A stretch of DNA of 64,000 nucleotides from Erythrobacter sp. HL-111 (lineage in GTDB: Bacteria; Pseudomonadota; Alphaproteobacteria; Sphingomonadales; Sphingomonadaceae): the NCBI RefSeq assembly GCF_900105095.1, contig NZ_LT629743.1, positions 2,542,001-2,606,000 on the forward strand. Reading direction: 5' to 3'. The position numbers were made by a program, and so were the translations under genes. The notes beneath the pieces were generated by a model, which was not told where the DNA came from, did no database searches, and saw nothing but the letters and a program-made list of their open reading frames with translations. Shown one piece after another: positions 9,031-23,226 of the stretch (its first letter is position 1; the number at the start of each line of letters is the position of its first letter).

Positions 9031-10224
9031 ATGAGGTTTCGCAGGACAGGGACGCAAACGCAGGCCGAAGCGGAGCGGGAGACCGCGCCGCCGCCGCGTC
9101 CGCGCGGCACGCCGCGGCGCAAGGGCGGACGCAGCGGCGCCCGCGGCCTTGCCGCGCACCCCGCCTTCGTCCCGCTGGTGGGAGCGTGGGGCGCCGCGCT
9201 TGCCGGGCTGGCGGTGTTCGTCCTGCCCTTTGCGGCGACCGCGCGCATCGCCATGCTGACCGGCCTGAGCACCTTCGAACACGCCGCGCATTTCATCCTC
9301 GCCGCGCTTGCCGCGCTGGTCGGCGGCGCGCTCGCTGTCGGCATCGCGCGCGCCCTGTCGCACACGGCGCGCCGCTCGCGCGAGATCCCGATCGCCGCCG
9401 AGGTCGGGATACGCCCACTCCACCCGGTGCGCGATCTCGGCAGCGAGAGCTTCGACGCGCCGATCGAGACGATGCCGCTGGGCATGGCGGCGGGAGACTG
9501 GGTGGACGGGCCGGCCGATGGGCTGGCCGGTGATGGCGCAGCGGGCAAGGCGGACGCGGCGGAGCAGCCGGACGCGCCCGGTTCCGCGATCCGGCGCCGT
9601 CTCTCGCGCGCGCTGGACGAGGCCGAGGCCGCACGCCGCCCGAGCGGGACCCAAGCGGAGCCTGCGCCCGAACCCGAACCCCGGCCGGAACCCGAAGAGG
9701 AGCCGGTGCCCGCCGAGCCCGACGGCATCGCCGCAGATTCCCCCGCAGCCGAACCGCTCGCGCTCGACCTTGCCCAGTTCGGCGCGCTTCCCGGCCGCAA
9801 CGCGGTCTGGGTCGAGGGGGCGCTGCCGGAGGAACTCGCGCGGCCCGCCCCCGCCCCCGCCGCCCCCGACCCGCGGCCCGCCCCGATCCGGCACCAACCC
9901 GCCGCGACCCTCCGCCTGCGCGAGATGCCGGCGGAGGAGCTCAGCCTGATCCAGATGGTCGAACGCCTCGCCGCGGCGCTGCACGAACGCCAGGCGGCCG
10001 ATCATGGCGCCGATCCGTTCCCGGATGCCCCCACGGCCCGCCCGGGCGATCGCGACGCCGCGCTGGCCGAGGCGCTGAAGGCGCTCGGGATGCTTGCGGG
10101 CGACACCGCAAGCGCCGGTGCCGACGGCGCCGGGGACGATTCGGACCGGCTGGCCGAGCGGGGCGGAACCGGCGAACTGCGCGCCGCCCTGGCCAAGTTG
10201 CACGACATGCGAGGCGCTGCCTGA
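9031..10224 (+). CDS. Two-helix membrane protein with long Pro/Glu-rich tail
   Basis: A 397-residue protein with a basic N-terminus (about 40 residues), two predicted membrane helices around 45-65 and 75-105, and a long acidic and proline-rich region ending in a predicted helical segment. No catalytic motif or family was recognised. The ATG at 9031 was chosen over the upstream open frame from 8947 because that part overlaps the glycosyltransferase end and is low-complexity; a GAGGAT stretch lies upstream. It may be co-transcribed with the glycosyltransferase, 40 bp away. Confidence 0.7.
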   Translation: MRFRRTGTQTQAEAERETAPPPRPRGTPRRKGGRSGARGLAAHPAFVPLVGAWGAALAGLAVFVLPFAATARIAMLTGLSTFEHAAHFILAALAALVGGALAVGIARALSHTARRSREIPIAAEVGIRPLHPVRDLGSESFDAPIETMPLGMAAGDWVDGPADGLAGDGAAGKADAAEQPDAPGSAIRRRLSRALDEAEAARRPSGTQAEPAPEPEPRPEPEEEPVPAEPDGIAADSPAAEPLALDLAQFGALPGRNAVWVEGALPEELARPAPAPAAPDPRPAPIRHQPAATLRLREMPAEELSLIQMVERLAAALHERQAADHGADPFPDAPTARPGDRDAALAEALKALGMLAGDTASAGADGAGDDSDRLAERGGTGELRAALAKLHDMRGAA

Positions 10225-10489
10225 AATCGCGCATGGCGCGCAACGAAGCGCGGTTACGAACAGGCGCGGGAAACGAACGGATAGCCGATCTTGGGGCGGG
10301 CGAAATATTGCTTCGCCTTTCGCGGTTGCAAAATCGCTTTTGCATCGCCATTAGGTTGCTGACCTGCACGGGGCGGGCCATGTCGCCTGCCTCCGTGCCG
10401 AAACGCCTGCCGGCAGACCCCTCGCGTCCGGCCCCGACCGACACGGAAAAGGGCCTGCGAGCCGGCATCTGACAGAGTGGACCTGAGCC
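10225..10489. other. Intergenic region upstream of gltB
   Basis: 265 bp without a supported gene. It should hold the gltB promoter. The only clear structure is the palindrome at 10327-10344, described separately. A short open frame here has no ribosome site or codon signal and is not called. Confidence 0.5.
10327..10344. promoter_or_regulatory. Palindrome TGCAAAA-TCGC-TTTTGCA upstream of gltB
   Basis: Perfect 7-bp inverted repeat with a 4-bp centre, 146 bp before the gltB start. Its left 11 bases (TGCAAAATCGC) recur at 20400-20410, upstream of putA on the other strand. Both genes make or use glutamate, so a shared nitrogen regulator is possible but unproven. Confidence 0.4.
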
Positions 10490-15130
<4,641 letters not shown>

Positions 15131-15149
15131 GGCTCAAAAGGGCAGGAAC

Positions 15150-16586
15150 ATGGGCAAGGAAACCGGATTTCTCGAACTGGATCGGCGCGACCGCGACTAT
15201 CTCGATCCCGCCGAGCGGGTGAAGAACTACCGCGAATTCGTGGTCCCGCCGGACGATGCGACGCTCGCGGCGCAGGCTTCGCGCTGCATGGATTGCGGGA
15301 TTCCCTATTGTCACAACGGCTGTCCGGTGAACAACCTGATCCCGGACTGGAACCACCTCGTCTACGAATCCGACTGGAAGAACGCGCTCGACCTGCTGCA
15401 CAGCACGAACAACTTTCCCGAATTCACCGGCCGCATCTGCCCCGCCCCGTGCGAGGCGAGCTGCACACTCAACCTCGTCGACCAGCCGGTCACCATCAAG
15501 TCGATCGAATGCGCCATCATCGACCGCGGCTGGAAGGAAGGCTGGGTCACGCCGCAGCTGCCCGAGCGCAAGACCGGCAAGTCGGTCGCCGTCGTCGGTT
15601 CCGGCCCCGCCGGGCTCGCCTGCGCGCAGCAGCTTGCGCGCGCGGGGCACTCCGTCACGGTGTTCGAGAAGTCGGACCGGGTCGGTGGGCTGCTGCGCTA
15701 CGGCATTCCCGACTTCAAGATGGAAAAGCACCTCATCAATCGCCGCTGCGTGCAGATGGAGGCGGAAGGGGTGACGTTCCGGACCAACAAGGAGGTCGGC
15801 GTCGACATTTCCTTCAAGACCCTGTCCGAGAACTTCGACGCCATCGTGCTCGCCGGCGGGGCCGAGGATGCGCGCGCGCTTGCGATACCGGGCGCGGAAA
15901 TGCCGGGCGTGCGGCTCGCGATGGAATTCCTCACCCAGCAGAACAAGCGCGTGGCGGGCGACGACGAGGTCCGCGCCGCACCGCGCGGGAGCCTGCTCGC
16001 CACGGGCAAGGACGTGGTCGTGATCGGCGGCGGCGACACCGGATCGGATTGCGTCGGCACCTCCAACCGGCAGGGCGCCAAGAGCGTCACGCAGCTCGAA
16101 ATCATGCCGAGGCCGCCGGAAAAGGAGGACAAGGCGCTGACCTGGCCCGACTGGCCGCTGAAGCTGCGGACCTCCTCCAGCCACGAGGAAGGCGCCAACC
16201 GCGACTGGGCCGTGCTGACCAAGCGCGTGATCGGCGACGGGGAGAAGGTCACCGGGCTCGAATGCGCGCGGGTCGAATGGGTGAACGGCGAGATGCGCGA
16301 GATCGTCGGCAGCGAATTCACCATACCCGCCGATCTCATCCTGCTCGCCATGGGCTTCACGGGGCCGAAGAAGGCCGGCCTGCTCGAACAGGCGGCGGTC
16401 GAGCTGACCGATCGCGGCAGCGTCAAGGCCGACACCGAAACCTACGCCACCAGCGTGCCGGGCGTGTGGGCCTGCGGCGACATGCGGCGCGGGCAGAGCC
16501 TCGTCGTCTGGGCGATCCGCGAAGGCCGCCAGGCCGCGCGCGCGGTGGACGAGGCGCTGATGGGCGCGTCGCAGCTGCCGCGCTGA
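15150..16586 (+). CDS. gltD: Glutamate synthase, small subunit
   Basis: Takes electrons from NADPH through FAD and 4Fe-4S clusters to GltB. The 478-residue product has the N-terminal cysteine set [14 protein letters not shown] (Cys46, 49, 54, 58) and CPAPCEASC, the FAD fold [13 protein letters not shown], the NADPH fold GGGDTGSDC, and the late FAD contact [14 protein letters not shown]. The ATG at 15150 follows AGGA closely; the frame is open into gltB but that part is not gltD-like. Second gene of the gltBD operon. Confidence 0.97.
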   Translation: MGKETGFLELDRRDRDYLDPAERVKNYREFVVPPDDATLAAQASRCMDCGIPYCHNGCPVNNLIPDWNHLVYESDWKNALDLLHSTNNFPEFTGRICPAPCEASCTLNLVDQPVTIKSIECAIIDRGWKEGWVTPQLPERKTGKSVAVVGSGPAGLACAQQLARAGHSVTVFEKSDRVGGLLRYGIPDFKMEKHLINRRCVQMEAEGVTFRTNKEVGVDISFKTLSENFDAIVLAGGAEDARALAIPGAEMPGVRLAMEFLTQQNKRVAGDDEVRAAPRGSLLATGKDVVVIGGGDTGSDCVGTSNRQGAKSVTQLEIMPRPPEKEDKALTWPDWPLKLRTSSSHEEGANRDWAVLTKRVIGDGEKVTGLECARVEWVNGEMREIVGSEFTIPADLILLAMGFTGPKKAGLLEQAAVELTDRGSVKADTETYATSVPGVWACGDMRRGQSLVVWAIREGRQAARAVDEALMGASQLPR

Positions 16587-16602
16587 ACGGCGCGGGGTCC
16601 CT

Positions 16603-17157
16603 TCAGTCGAGCGGCTCCGCCTGAAGCTGCGGGTTCATCGCCATGACGTGGTTGAGCCATTTCTTCGGCCGCCGCAGCATGTCCGCGGGGTAATCGACCT
16701 TCAGGCCGAGGATCTCCGCCATGCGCCCGACGAAATGGATGCAGTTGCGCTTTTCAAGGTCGTAATACTTGCCCGGCGCGTTCTGCCACGCGTTCACCTC
16801 GGCGATGATCCGGCGATATTGGCGATCGGTCAGGACCAGGGTGAAGTGGCGGTTGGTGTTCTTCACGTTCTTCTCGCTTTCGGCCAGCACCATGTGCTCG
16901 ACCGGACCGGAGAGGATCGCGGGCGTCACCTTGCGCGCGGAAAAGCCGTAATTCTCGTTCACCGGCTCGCCCGTCCGGTCGAGCGTGCCTTCGAGCACGA
17001 TGAAGGTGTGCGGATAGCGGCCCCACAGCACCGATCCGTCGAAGCTGTGGAAGTGGATCCGCACCTCGGCCAGCGCCGCGCTGCTCCACGCGAACAGGAC
17101 GAGCGCGAGGAGCCGGGCGAGGAAGCGGGGCAGGCGAACGGCGGCGATGCGCGGCAT
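16603..17157 (-). CDS. Secreted protein with NC-HF motif, unknown
   Basis: A 184-residue protein with a clear signal peptide: PRFLARLLALVLFAWSS then ALA-EVR, cleaved near residue 27. The mature part has KRNCIHFVGRMAEILGL, in which a conserved-looking Cys follows Asn, as in some NlpC/P60-like papain-fold enzymes; this is a resemblance only. The ATG at 17157 starts the signal peptide; ATGs at 17169 and 17223 are also in frame. It lies 43 bp after the putA stop on the same strand and is convergent with gltD. Confidence 0.7.
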   Translation of the reverse strand: MPRIAAVRLPRFLARLLALVLFAWSSAALAEVRIHFHSFDGSVLWGRYPHTFIVLEGTLDRTGEPVNENYGFSARKVTPAILSGPVEHMVLAESEKNVKNTNRHFTLVLTDRQYRRIIAEVNAWQNAPGKYYDLEKRNCIHFVGRMAEILGLKVDYPADMLRRPKKWLNHVMAMNPQLQAEPLD

Positions 17158-17200
17158 GGTGCCGGGCATACCGCCCCCCGCGCACCGAAGGCAAGCCGCC

Positions 17201-20200
17201 TCAGGCCTGGAGCAGGCTCGCATTGCCGCCCGCCGCCGTGGTGTCGATGCAGACCGCGCGCTCGACCGCGAACCGGGCGAGGTAATGCGGGCCGCCCGCC
17301 TTGGGTCCGGTGCCGGACAGTCCCTCGCCGCCGAAGGGCTGGCTTTCCACGACCGCGCCGATCTGGTTGCGGTTGACGTAGAAATTGCCGACCCGCGCGC
17401 GTGCCTCGACGAACCGCCGGGTCGCCGCGATCCGGCTGTGGAGGCCGAGGGTGAGGCCGTATCCCGTCGCGTTGATGTCGGCGATCACCTGCCCGAGGTC
17501 CTGCGCCCTGAAGCGCGCGACGTGGAGCACGGGTCCGAAATTCTCGCGGGTGAGGTCGAGGATCGAATCGACCTCGATGATGGTCGGCGCGACGAAGCAG
17601 CCCTTCGCGGTTTCCTGCGGCATGGCGCAGCGCATGACGCGGCGCCCGCTCGCCTCGCTGCGCGCGACATGGCGTTCGAGCGCGGCCTTGGCGTCGGGAT
17701 CGATGACCGGCCCGACATCGGTCGAAAGCCGCGCGGGATCGCCCACGTTCAATGCCTCGAACCCGCCGCGGATCATTTCGAGCATGGAATCCGCCACGTC
17801 TTCCTGCAGGTAGAGCACGCGCAGGGCCGAACAGCGCTGGCCCGCGCTCTGGAAGGCGGACGCGACGACATCGCGCACGACCTGTTCGGGAAGCGCGCTG
17901 GAATCGACGATCATCGCGTTCTGCCCGCCGGTTTCGGCGATGAAGCTTGCGATCGGGCCTTCGCGCCCCGCCAGAGTGCGGTTGATCGCGCGCGCGGTTT
18001 CGGTCGAGCCGGTGAAGGCGACCCCTGCGAGCCGCGGGTCGGCGGTGATGAGCTGGCCGACCTCGCCCGCGCCGGGGAGGAGCTGGAACGCCTCGGGCGG
18101 AATGCCCGCCTCGTGGCACAGCTTCACCGCGAGGGCGGCGATCAGCGGGGTCTGTTCGGCCGGCTTGGCGATCACCGCATTGCCCGCGGCAAGCGCGGCG
18201 GAGGCCATGCCGGTGAAGATCGCGAGCGGGAAGTTCCACGGCGAGATCGTCGCGAAGACGCCCCGCCCGTGGAGCGAAAGCCGGTTCTCCTCGCCGGTCG
18301 GACCGGGCAGGCGGACAGGCTCGGCGAACTGGCGGCGCGCCTCGGACGCGTAGTAGCGCAGGAAATCGACCGCCTCACGCACCTCCAGCACGCCGTCGAG
18401 CAGGGTCTTGCCCGCCTCGCGCGTGGCGAGGCTGAGGAATTCGGCCGTGTGCGCCTCGAACAGGTCGGCGGCCTCTTCCAGCAGGAGCGCGCGCTTTTCG
18501 CCGCCGAGCGCGTCCCAGCCGGGCTGGATCGCGCTGGCGCGGGCGAAGGCGTCCTCGATCTCCTGCGCGGTCGCGTCGCGGCGCTTGCCGACCACGCTGG
18601 CGAGGTCGTGCGGCATGGTGATCGGGGCGATCTCGCCCGGCTCGGCACCGGGGAAGGTCGGCCCGGCATACCATTGCCGGTCCGCCAGCCGGTCGAGCTC
18701 GGCCTGCAACGGGCCGAGCACGAGCGGGTCGGAAAGATCGACGCCCGCACTGTTGAGCCTGCCGCCGCGATCGGCGCCGAAAATGTCCCTCGGCAGCGGG
18801 ATCGCCGGGTTGCGGCGCAGCGAGAGCGCGGCGAGTTCGGCGACCGGATCGCTCACCAGTTCCTCGGCCGGGATCTGGGCATCGCCCATGCGGTTGACGA
18901 AGCTGGTATTGGCCCCGTTCTCGAGCAGGCGGCGCACGAGATAGGCCAGCAGTTCCTTGTGCCCGCCGACCGGCGCGTAGATACGGACCGGCGTCCTGTC
19001 ATTGCCTTCGAGTTCGTGAAGCGCCTCGAACACCTCCTCGCCCATGCCATGGAGGCGCTGGAACTCGAAATTGCGTCCCGCAGCCAGCTCCTTCACCACC
19101 GCGACCGTGTAGGCGTTGTGGGTGGCGAAGGCGGGGTAGATCACGTCGTCATGCTCGAACAGGCGCGCGGCGCAGGCGAGATAGGACACGTCGGTCGCGA
19201 TCTTGCGGGTGAAGACGGGATAATCGGTGTAGCCGCCGACCTGGCTGATCTTGATCTCGCTGTCCCAATAGGCGCCCTTGACCAGCCTCACGAACAGCTT
19301 GCGGCCATGGCGCCGGGCGAGCTTGGCGATCCAGTCGCACAGCGGCACGCCGCGCTTCTGGTAGGCCTGGATGGCGAGGCCGAAGCCTTCCCAGCGGCTC
19401 CCGTCCGCACGGGCGAAAATATCGTCGTCGCCGACCAGCGCCTCGATGATGTCGAGCGAGACTTCGAGCCGCTCGGCTTCCTCGGCGTCGACGGTGAAAT
19501 GGATGTTCGCATCGCGTGCCTGGATCGCGAGCTGCTTGACGATCGGCGTGATCTCGGTGCGAGCCTGCTCCTTGTGGAAATGCGTGTATTTGGGGCTGAG
19601 AGCGGAGAGCTTCACCGAAATGCCGGGGGAAGTGCCGACCCGGCCCGATGCCTCCCGAGCGAGGCGCTGGATCGCCTTCTCGTAGGCAACGCGGTATCTT
19701 TCGGCATCGGCATAGGTCATCGCCGCTTCGCCGAGCATGTCGAAGCTGTGGGTGATCCCCTTCGCGCGGTCGGGTGCGGCGCGCTTCAGCGCTTCCTCGA
19801 TCGTGCGGCCGAAGACGAATTGCCCGCCGAGTATCCGCATCGCCTGCAAGGTCGCGCGGCGGATGACGGGTTCGCCCAGGCGGTTCAGCGCGCTCTTGAG
19901 CTTGCGGCCCATGCCCTTCTGGTGTTCCTCGGGCCGCTCGAGCACCTCGCCCGTCAGCATCAGCGAGAAGGTCGCCGCGTTGACGAAGGTGGACGAGCTT
20001 TCGCCGAGATGATCGCCCCATTCGATCTCGGCGATCTTGTCGCGGATCAGTGCATCGGCGGTGCGGCTGTCGGGCACGCGCAGCAGCGCCTCGGCAAGGC
20101 ACATCAGCGCGATGCCCTCCTCCGTGTCGAGCCCGTATTGCTGGAGGAAGGCGTCGATCCCGCTCGCCGACTTGGCGCGCGCGCCCTCGATCAGCCGGGT

Positions 20201-20320
20201 CGCCAGCGCCGCCGCCTCGCCCGAGACCCGCCGCGCCGGCGCGGCCTGTTCGAGCCGCTCGGCAATGCAGGCCTCTTCCTCGGCGCGGTAGGCGCGGCGC
20301 AGGTCGGAACGGTCGAGCAT
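17201..20320 (-). CDS. putA: Bifunctional proline dehydrogenase / P5C dehydrogenase
   Basis: Oxidises proline to glutamate: an FAD proline dehydrogenase passes P5C to an NAD aldehyde dehydrogenase. The 1039-residue product has the PRODH barrel (FVRLVKGAYWDSEI, PAFATHNAYTV, FEFQRLHGMGE) and then the dehydrogenase with ETGGQNAMIVDSS and the catalytic Cys near residue 829 in SAGQRCSALR. No ribbon-helix-helix DNA-binding domain is seen at the N-terminus, so it is not the autoregulating trifunctional form. ATG 20320 was chosen; a TTG at 20356 and an upstream codon at 20404 are possible, but the latter falls inside the TGCAAAATCGC element. This gene marks the left border of the island. Confidence 0.95.
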   Translation of the reverse strand: MLDRSDLRRAYRAEEEACIAERLEQAAPARRVSGEAAALATRLIEGARAKSASGIDAFLQQYGLDTEEGIALMCLAEALLRVPDSRTADALIRDKIAEIEWGDHLGESSSTFVNAATFSLMLTGEVLERPEEHQKGMGRKLKSALNRLGEPVIRRATLQAMRILGGQFVFGRTIEEALKRAAPDRAKGITHSFDMLGEAAMTYADAERYRVAYEKAIQRLAREASGRVGTSPGISVKLSALSPKYTHFHKEQARTEITPIVKQLAIQARDANIHFTVDAEEAERLEVSLDIIEALVGDDDIFARADGSRWEGFGLAIQAYQKRGVPLCDWIAKLARRHGRKLFVRLVKGAYWDSEIKISQVGGYTDYPVFTRKIATDVSYLACAARLFEHDDVIYPAFATHNAYTVAVVKELAAGRNFEFQRLHGMGEEVFEALHELEGNDRTPVRIYAPVGGHKELLAYLVRRLLENGANTSFVNRMGDAQIPAEELVSDPVAELAALSLRRNPAIPLPRDIFGADRGGRLNSAGVDLSDPLVLGPLQAELDRLADRQWYAGPTFPGAEPGEIAPITMPHDLASVVGKRRDATAQEIEDAFARASAIQPGWDALGGEKRALLLEEAADLFEAHTAEFLSLATREAGKTLLDGVLEVREAVDFLRYYASEARRQFAEPVRLPGPTGEENRLSLHGRGVFATISPWNFPLAIFTGMASAALAAGNAVIAKPAEQTPLIAALAVKLCHEAGIPPEAFQLLPGAGEVGQLITADPRLAGVAFTGSTETARAINRTLAGREGPIASFIAETGGQNAMIVDSSALPEQVVRDVVASAFQSAGQRCSALRVLYLQEDVADSMLEMIRGGFEALNVGDPARLSTDVGPVIDPDAKAALERHVARSEASGRRVMRCAMPQETAKGCFVAPTIIEVDSILDLTRENFGPVLHVARFRAQDLGQVIADINATGYGLTLGLHSRIAATRRFVEARARVGNFYVNRNQIGAVVESQPFGGEGLSGTGPKAGGPHYLARFAVERAVCIDTTAAGGNASLLQA

Positions 20321-20518
20321 GTGGGTCGCGGGGTGCGGGATGTCGGGGGTGGTCAAGCTGTCTGGCTTTCGTGGTTGGCGCGGAGTCGCGCGGGGCCGGT
20401 GCAAAATCGCACAGCGCCCGGGGCGCGATCAAGCCTTGTGGATGGGAAGCGTTTGAGCCGGATCAAGGTTTCCGGCGCCGGAACGGGCGATCCTGATGCG
20501 GCATTGAACAGCGGGACA

Positions 20519-20547
20519 TTGACAAAGACGTCGCTTCGGGCGAAATT
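20519..20547 (+). promoter_or_regulatory. Candidate promoter of the 20,575 operon
   Basis: TTGACA (20519-20524), 17-bp spacer, then a weak -10 GAAATT (20542-20547). The TTGTCCGGACAA operator begins at the last -10 base, so a bound repressor would block the start site. Confidence 0.4.
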
Positions 20548-20558
20548 TGTCCGGACAA
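20547..20558. promoter_or_regulatory. Island operator, copy 1 (TTGTCCGGACAA)
   Basis: Perfect 12-bp palindrome, 16 bp before the ATG of the methyltransferase gene. It is the leftmost of seven copies in the window and lies between putA and the first island operon. Confidence 0.75.
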
Positions 20559-20574
20559 CTTCACAGGTGACACC

Positions 20575-21789
20575 ATGGCCAGCGATCTTCCTCCTCCCTA
20601 CACTGCGCTCACCCGGCACGAGATGATGCCGCGCACGACTCACGACGAGGCGGCCCGGTTCAACTTCCTGACCCATTTCAACCGCTACCTGTCGGGGACC
20701 GTCGGGGCCGGGAACAAGCTCGCCTATGAAAGGCGCGTCCTTCCCGCCTTCCGCGCCGAACACGGGCGCGATCCCGAACATCGCTACGAGATCCGCGACG
20801 CGATGAACAAGGACCAGTGGCACCGCATGTGGTCCGCGCTCAAGCGCAATTCGATGGAGATGCGCCAGCATTTCGGGCGGCAGGTGGTGCTGCGCCAGAT
20901 CGACGAACTGGACGCGATGGCGCGGCAGTACAACGAACATTCGGGGATGCTCGAACTCGATCCGGCGGTGGAGCAGCCCGAATACCAGACCGCCGTCGAC
21001 ATCCATTGCCAGCCCGGCGGCTATCACGGCGGGGAACGCGCGGACGATGTCACCGTGGGGGCCAATTACGATGTCGGCCTGTTCGCCACGACCGGCGGCG
21101 CGCTGGGCGGGTTGAACGATGGCGGCGGGCAGGCCGTGGTCGAGTGGATCAGGGCCGAACGGCCCGACTGGAAGCCGCGCCGCATCCTCGATATCGGCTG
21201 CACGATCGGCCACAACGCGGTGCCGATCGCGCAGGCCTTCCCGGATGCCGAAGTGATCGCGATCGACACCGCGGCGGCTTCGCTGCGCTACGGTGCGGCG
21301 CGCGCGGCGGCGCTGGGGGTGAGGAACATCCGTTTCGTGCAGGCCTCGGGCGAGGACCTGTCGCGCTGGGCGGACGGGCATTTCGACTGGGTGCAGACGA
21401 CCATGTTCCTGCACGAGCTTTCGGCGCAGGCCATGCCGCGCATCCTGTCGGAAGCCAACCGCGTGCTCGCGCCGGGCGGGCTGATCCTGCATGTCGAGCA
21501 GCCGCAATATTCGGACGAAATGCCGCTGTTCGAACAGTTCATGCGCGACTGGGACGCGTTCAACAACAACGAGCCGTTCTGGTCGGCGATGCACGGGCTC
21601 GACCTGAAACAGGTCATGGCCGATGCCGGCTTCCCCCGCGACGCGCAGTTCACCGCCGGGGTGCGCGCGGTGGTCGACCCGGAGATATTCCCGCCCGCGC
21701 CCGATGACGGGGAGGAGGATTTCGGCCGCGCCGCGATCTGGAACGCCTATGGCGCCTGGAAGCCGCTCGCACGGGAAGCGGCCGCGTGA
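20575..21789 (+). CDS. SAM-dependent methyltransferase, copy A
   Basis: Class I methyltransferase of 404 residues. An N-terminal helical region of about 190 residues precedes the SAM fold: motif I is RILDIGCTIGHN (about 203-214), followed by the acidic strand-2 end EVIAIDTAAA and post-I VQTTMFLHELS. The substrate is unknown. A paralogue with the same layout is at 34818-36002 (shared DIH/DVH...PG.Y and D.GCT.GHN blocks). AGGTGA precedes the ATG. It overlaps the next small gene by 4 bp (GTGA), and the same gene pair recurs downstream, so the pair probably acts together. Confidence 0.85.
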   Translation: MASDLPPPYTALTRHEMMPRTTHDEAARFNFLTHFNRYLSGTVGAGNKLAYERRVLPAFRAEHGRDPEHRYEIRDAMNKDQWHRMWSALKRNSMEMRQHFGRQVVLRQIDELDAMARQYNEHSGMLELDPAVEQPEYQTAVDIHCQPGGYHGGERADDVTVGANYDVGLFATTGGALGGLNDGGGQAVVEWIRAERPDWKPRRILDIGCTIGHNAVPIAQAFPDAEVIAIDTAAASLRYGAARAAALGVRNIRFVQASGEDLSRWADGHFDWVQTTMFLHELSAQAMPRILSEANRVLAPGGLILHVEQPQYSDEMPLFEQFMRDWDAFNNNEPFWSAMHGLDLKQVMADAGFPRDAQFTAGVRAVVDPEIFPPAPDDGEEDFGRAAIWNAYGAWKPLAREAAA

Positions 21790-22157
21790 GCGGTTCGGGC
21801 GGGGAGCCGTTCGACTGGGTCGCGGCCTCGGGGCGCAAGGCCAGGGGCAGGCGGCCGGAATATTTCGACGATCCGGCGCTCGACCGGCTCTATTCGACCG
21901 TCTTCGCGCTCGCCGCCGAGGTTTCCGCCCTGCGCGAGCGGCAGGACACCGTCGAACGCCTGCTCGACGAGAAGGGCACGCTGAGCCGCGCGGACATCGA
22001 AAACTATGCGCCCGACCGCGCCGCGGGCGAGGAGCGCGGGCTCGCCACGCGCGCCTATGTCGCGCGGATCATGCGCGGCTTCCAGCAGGAGGTCGAGGCG
22101 ATGGAGGCATCCGATCCTCCGATCATGGACATCGTGGAGAAGCTCTCACGCGAATAG
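21786..22157 (+). CDS. Small helical partner of methyltransferase A
   Basis: A 123-residue soluble protein, mainly predicted helix, without signal or membrane segment. The core DDPALDRLYSTVFALAAEVSAL matches the core ADPAMDRFVAVVMNLAQEV of the 82-residue protein at 35999-36247, which also directly follows a methyltransferase. It starts with GTG at 21786, overlapping the upstream stop, so it is translationally coupled. It could be a subunit or chaperone of the methyltransferase (inference). No known family was recognised. Confidence 0.75.
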   Translation: MSGSGGEPFDWVAASGRKARGRRPEYFDDPALDRLYSTVFALAAEVSALRERQDTVERLLDEKGTLSRADIENYAPDRAAGEERGLATRAYVARIMRGFQQEVEAMEASDPPIMDIVEKLSRE

Positions 22158-22205
22158 GCGCCCCCGCGCCTGCCGCACCTTCATCGTTCGCCTGGGGAGG
22201 GGGAC

Positions 22206-22898
22206 ATGGAATTCCTGTATCTGAACGAATTGTCCATCCTCCGGTGGATCCACATCCTCGCAATGGTCTACTGGCTCGGCGGGGAATGGGGCGTCTTCCA
22301 GACGAGCTACCATGTGACCAATCCCGCGCTTTCGCTGGAGGAGCGGCGGCGGCACATGGAAACCGCCTATCGCATCGACATTCTCGCGCGCACGGGGATT
22401 GTCCTGCTGCTTCCGCTGGGGCTGCACATGGGCAAGATCTACGGCTTCGTGCCGCTGCTCGAGGGGGCGGGCGTGTGGGTGATGTGGCTGTTCTTCGCGA
22501 TGTGGCTGGCGATGACCTGGACCGCCTTCCTCAAGCGCGAGACCGATCTCGGCATCAAGGTCACCCGGGCCGAGGAATTGCTGCGCTATCCGCTGATCGC
22601 CGGGCTCTTCGTGCTCGCCGCCATGGCCTTTGCCGGGACCGGGCCGATCCGGTCGGGCGAGGGCAATGACTGGTATCCCGCGAAGATGGCGCTCTATGCC
22701 TTCGCGCTCGTCATCGGCCTTTTCCTGCGGCTCGTCATGCGCCGATGGACCGAACGGTTCCGCGTCCTCGCGCACGGACCGGACGCCGCGCAGGAGGCGG
22801 CGCTCGCGAAGGAAATCGGCCTCGCGCGGTGGTCGGCCTATGTCTACTGGATCACGATCGCATCGGTGTGCTTCCTCGGTGCGGTGAAGCCCTTTTGA
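22206..22898 (+). CDS. Multi-helix membrane protein, copy A
   Basis: A 230-residue inner-membrane protein with about five to six helices. Near the N-terminus it has RWIHILAMVYWLGGEWGVF, and it ends VCFLGAVKPF. The gene at 47045-47722 encodes a paralogue with HLLLFVLWLGADVGVF and FLGNVKPLQ at the same places. A His facing the first helix recalls haem- or copper-handling membrane proteins of the CopD type, but there is no proof. GGGGAGGGGG stands before the ATG. It follows the methyltransferase pair and precedes a DUF1330 gene. Confidence 0.8.
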   Translation: MEFLYLNELSILRWIHILAMVYWLGGEWGVFQTSYHVTNPALSLEERRRHMETAYRIDILARTGIVLLLPLGLHMGKIYGFVPLLEGAGVWVMWLFFAMWLAMTWTAFLKRETDLGIKVTRAEELLRYPLIAGLFVLAAMAFAGTGPIRSGEGNDWYPAKMALYAFALVIGLFLRLVMRRWTERFRVLAHGPDAAQEAALAKEIGLARWSAYVYWITIASVCFLGAVKPF

Positions 22899-22911
22899 GA
22901 AGGAGCCTGTC

Positions 22912-23226
22912 ATGCCCGCCTACATGATCGTCATCGCCTCGATCCGCGACCGCGAGGCCTTCGTTTCGGGCTACGGCGCGCGCGCGGCGGAGCTGATCGG
23001 GCAGTTCGGCGGAGAATACCTGCTGCGCGGGCCCGGCGCCGAATGCCTCGAGGGCGATTTCGGGGACGGCGCGAGCATGGTGATTTCCAGGTGGCCCGAC
23101 CGGGAAGCCGCCCGGCGGTTCTGGAACAGCCCCGAATATGCCGAGGCGAAGAAACTGCGCGAAGGCCTTGCCGAGGTGCAGGTGCTGCTGATCGACGGGC
23201 CCGATCTCAGTCCAGGATCTGGTTGA
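22912..23226 (+). CDS. DUF1330-type dimeric alpha/beta-barrel protein
   Basis: A 104-residue cytoplasmic protein that fits DUF1330: MPAYMIVIASIRDREAF at the start, then the RFWNSPEYAEAKKLRE block typical of the family. Members form ferredoxin-like dimers; their reaction is generally unknown. GAGAAGGAG precedes the ATG by 7 bp. It lies 13 bp after the membrane gene and is the last gene of this operon, with its end overlapping the end of the convergent VOC gene by 20 bp. A secreted relative is at 34306-34821. Confidence 0.85.
   Translation: MPAYMIVIASIRDREAFVSGYGARAAELIGQFGGEYLLRGPGAECLEGDFGDGASMVISRWPDREAARRFWNSPEYAEAKKLREGLAEVQVLLIDGPDLSPGSG

Noticed and set aside
10233..10472. Short open frame between the two-helix membrane protein and gltB
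   Set aside because: No ribosome site, no recognisable composition or motif, and it spans the palindrome expected to be regulatory.
17147..20626. A very long open frame (over 1,100 codons) on the plus strand opposite putA
   Set aside because: It mirrors putA on the other strand; high GC keeps antisense frames open. The putA strand has all family motifs, and the mirror has none.
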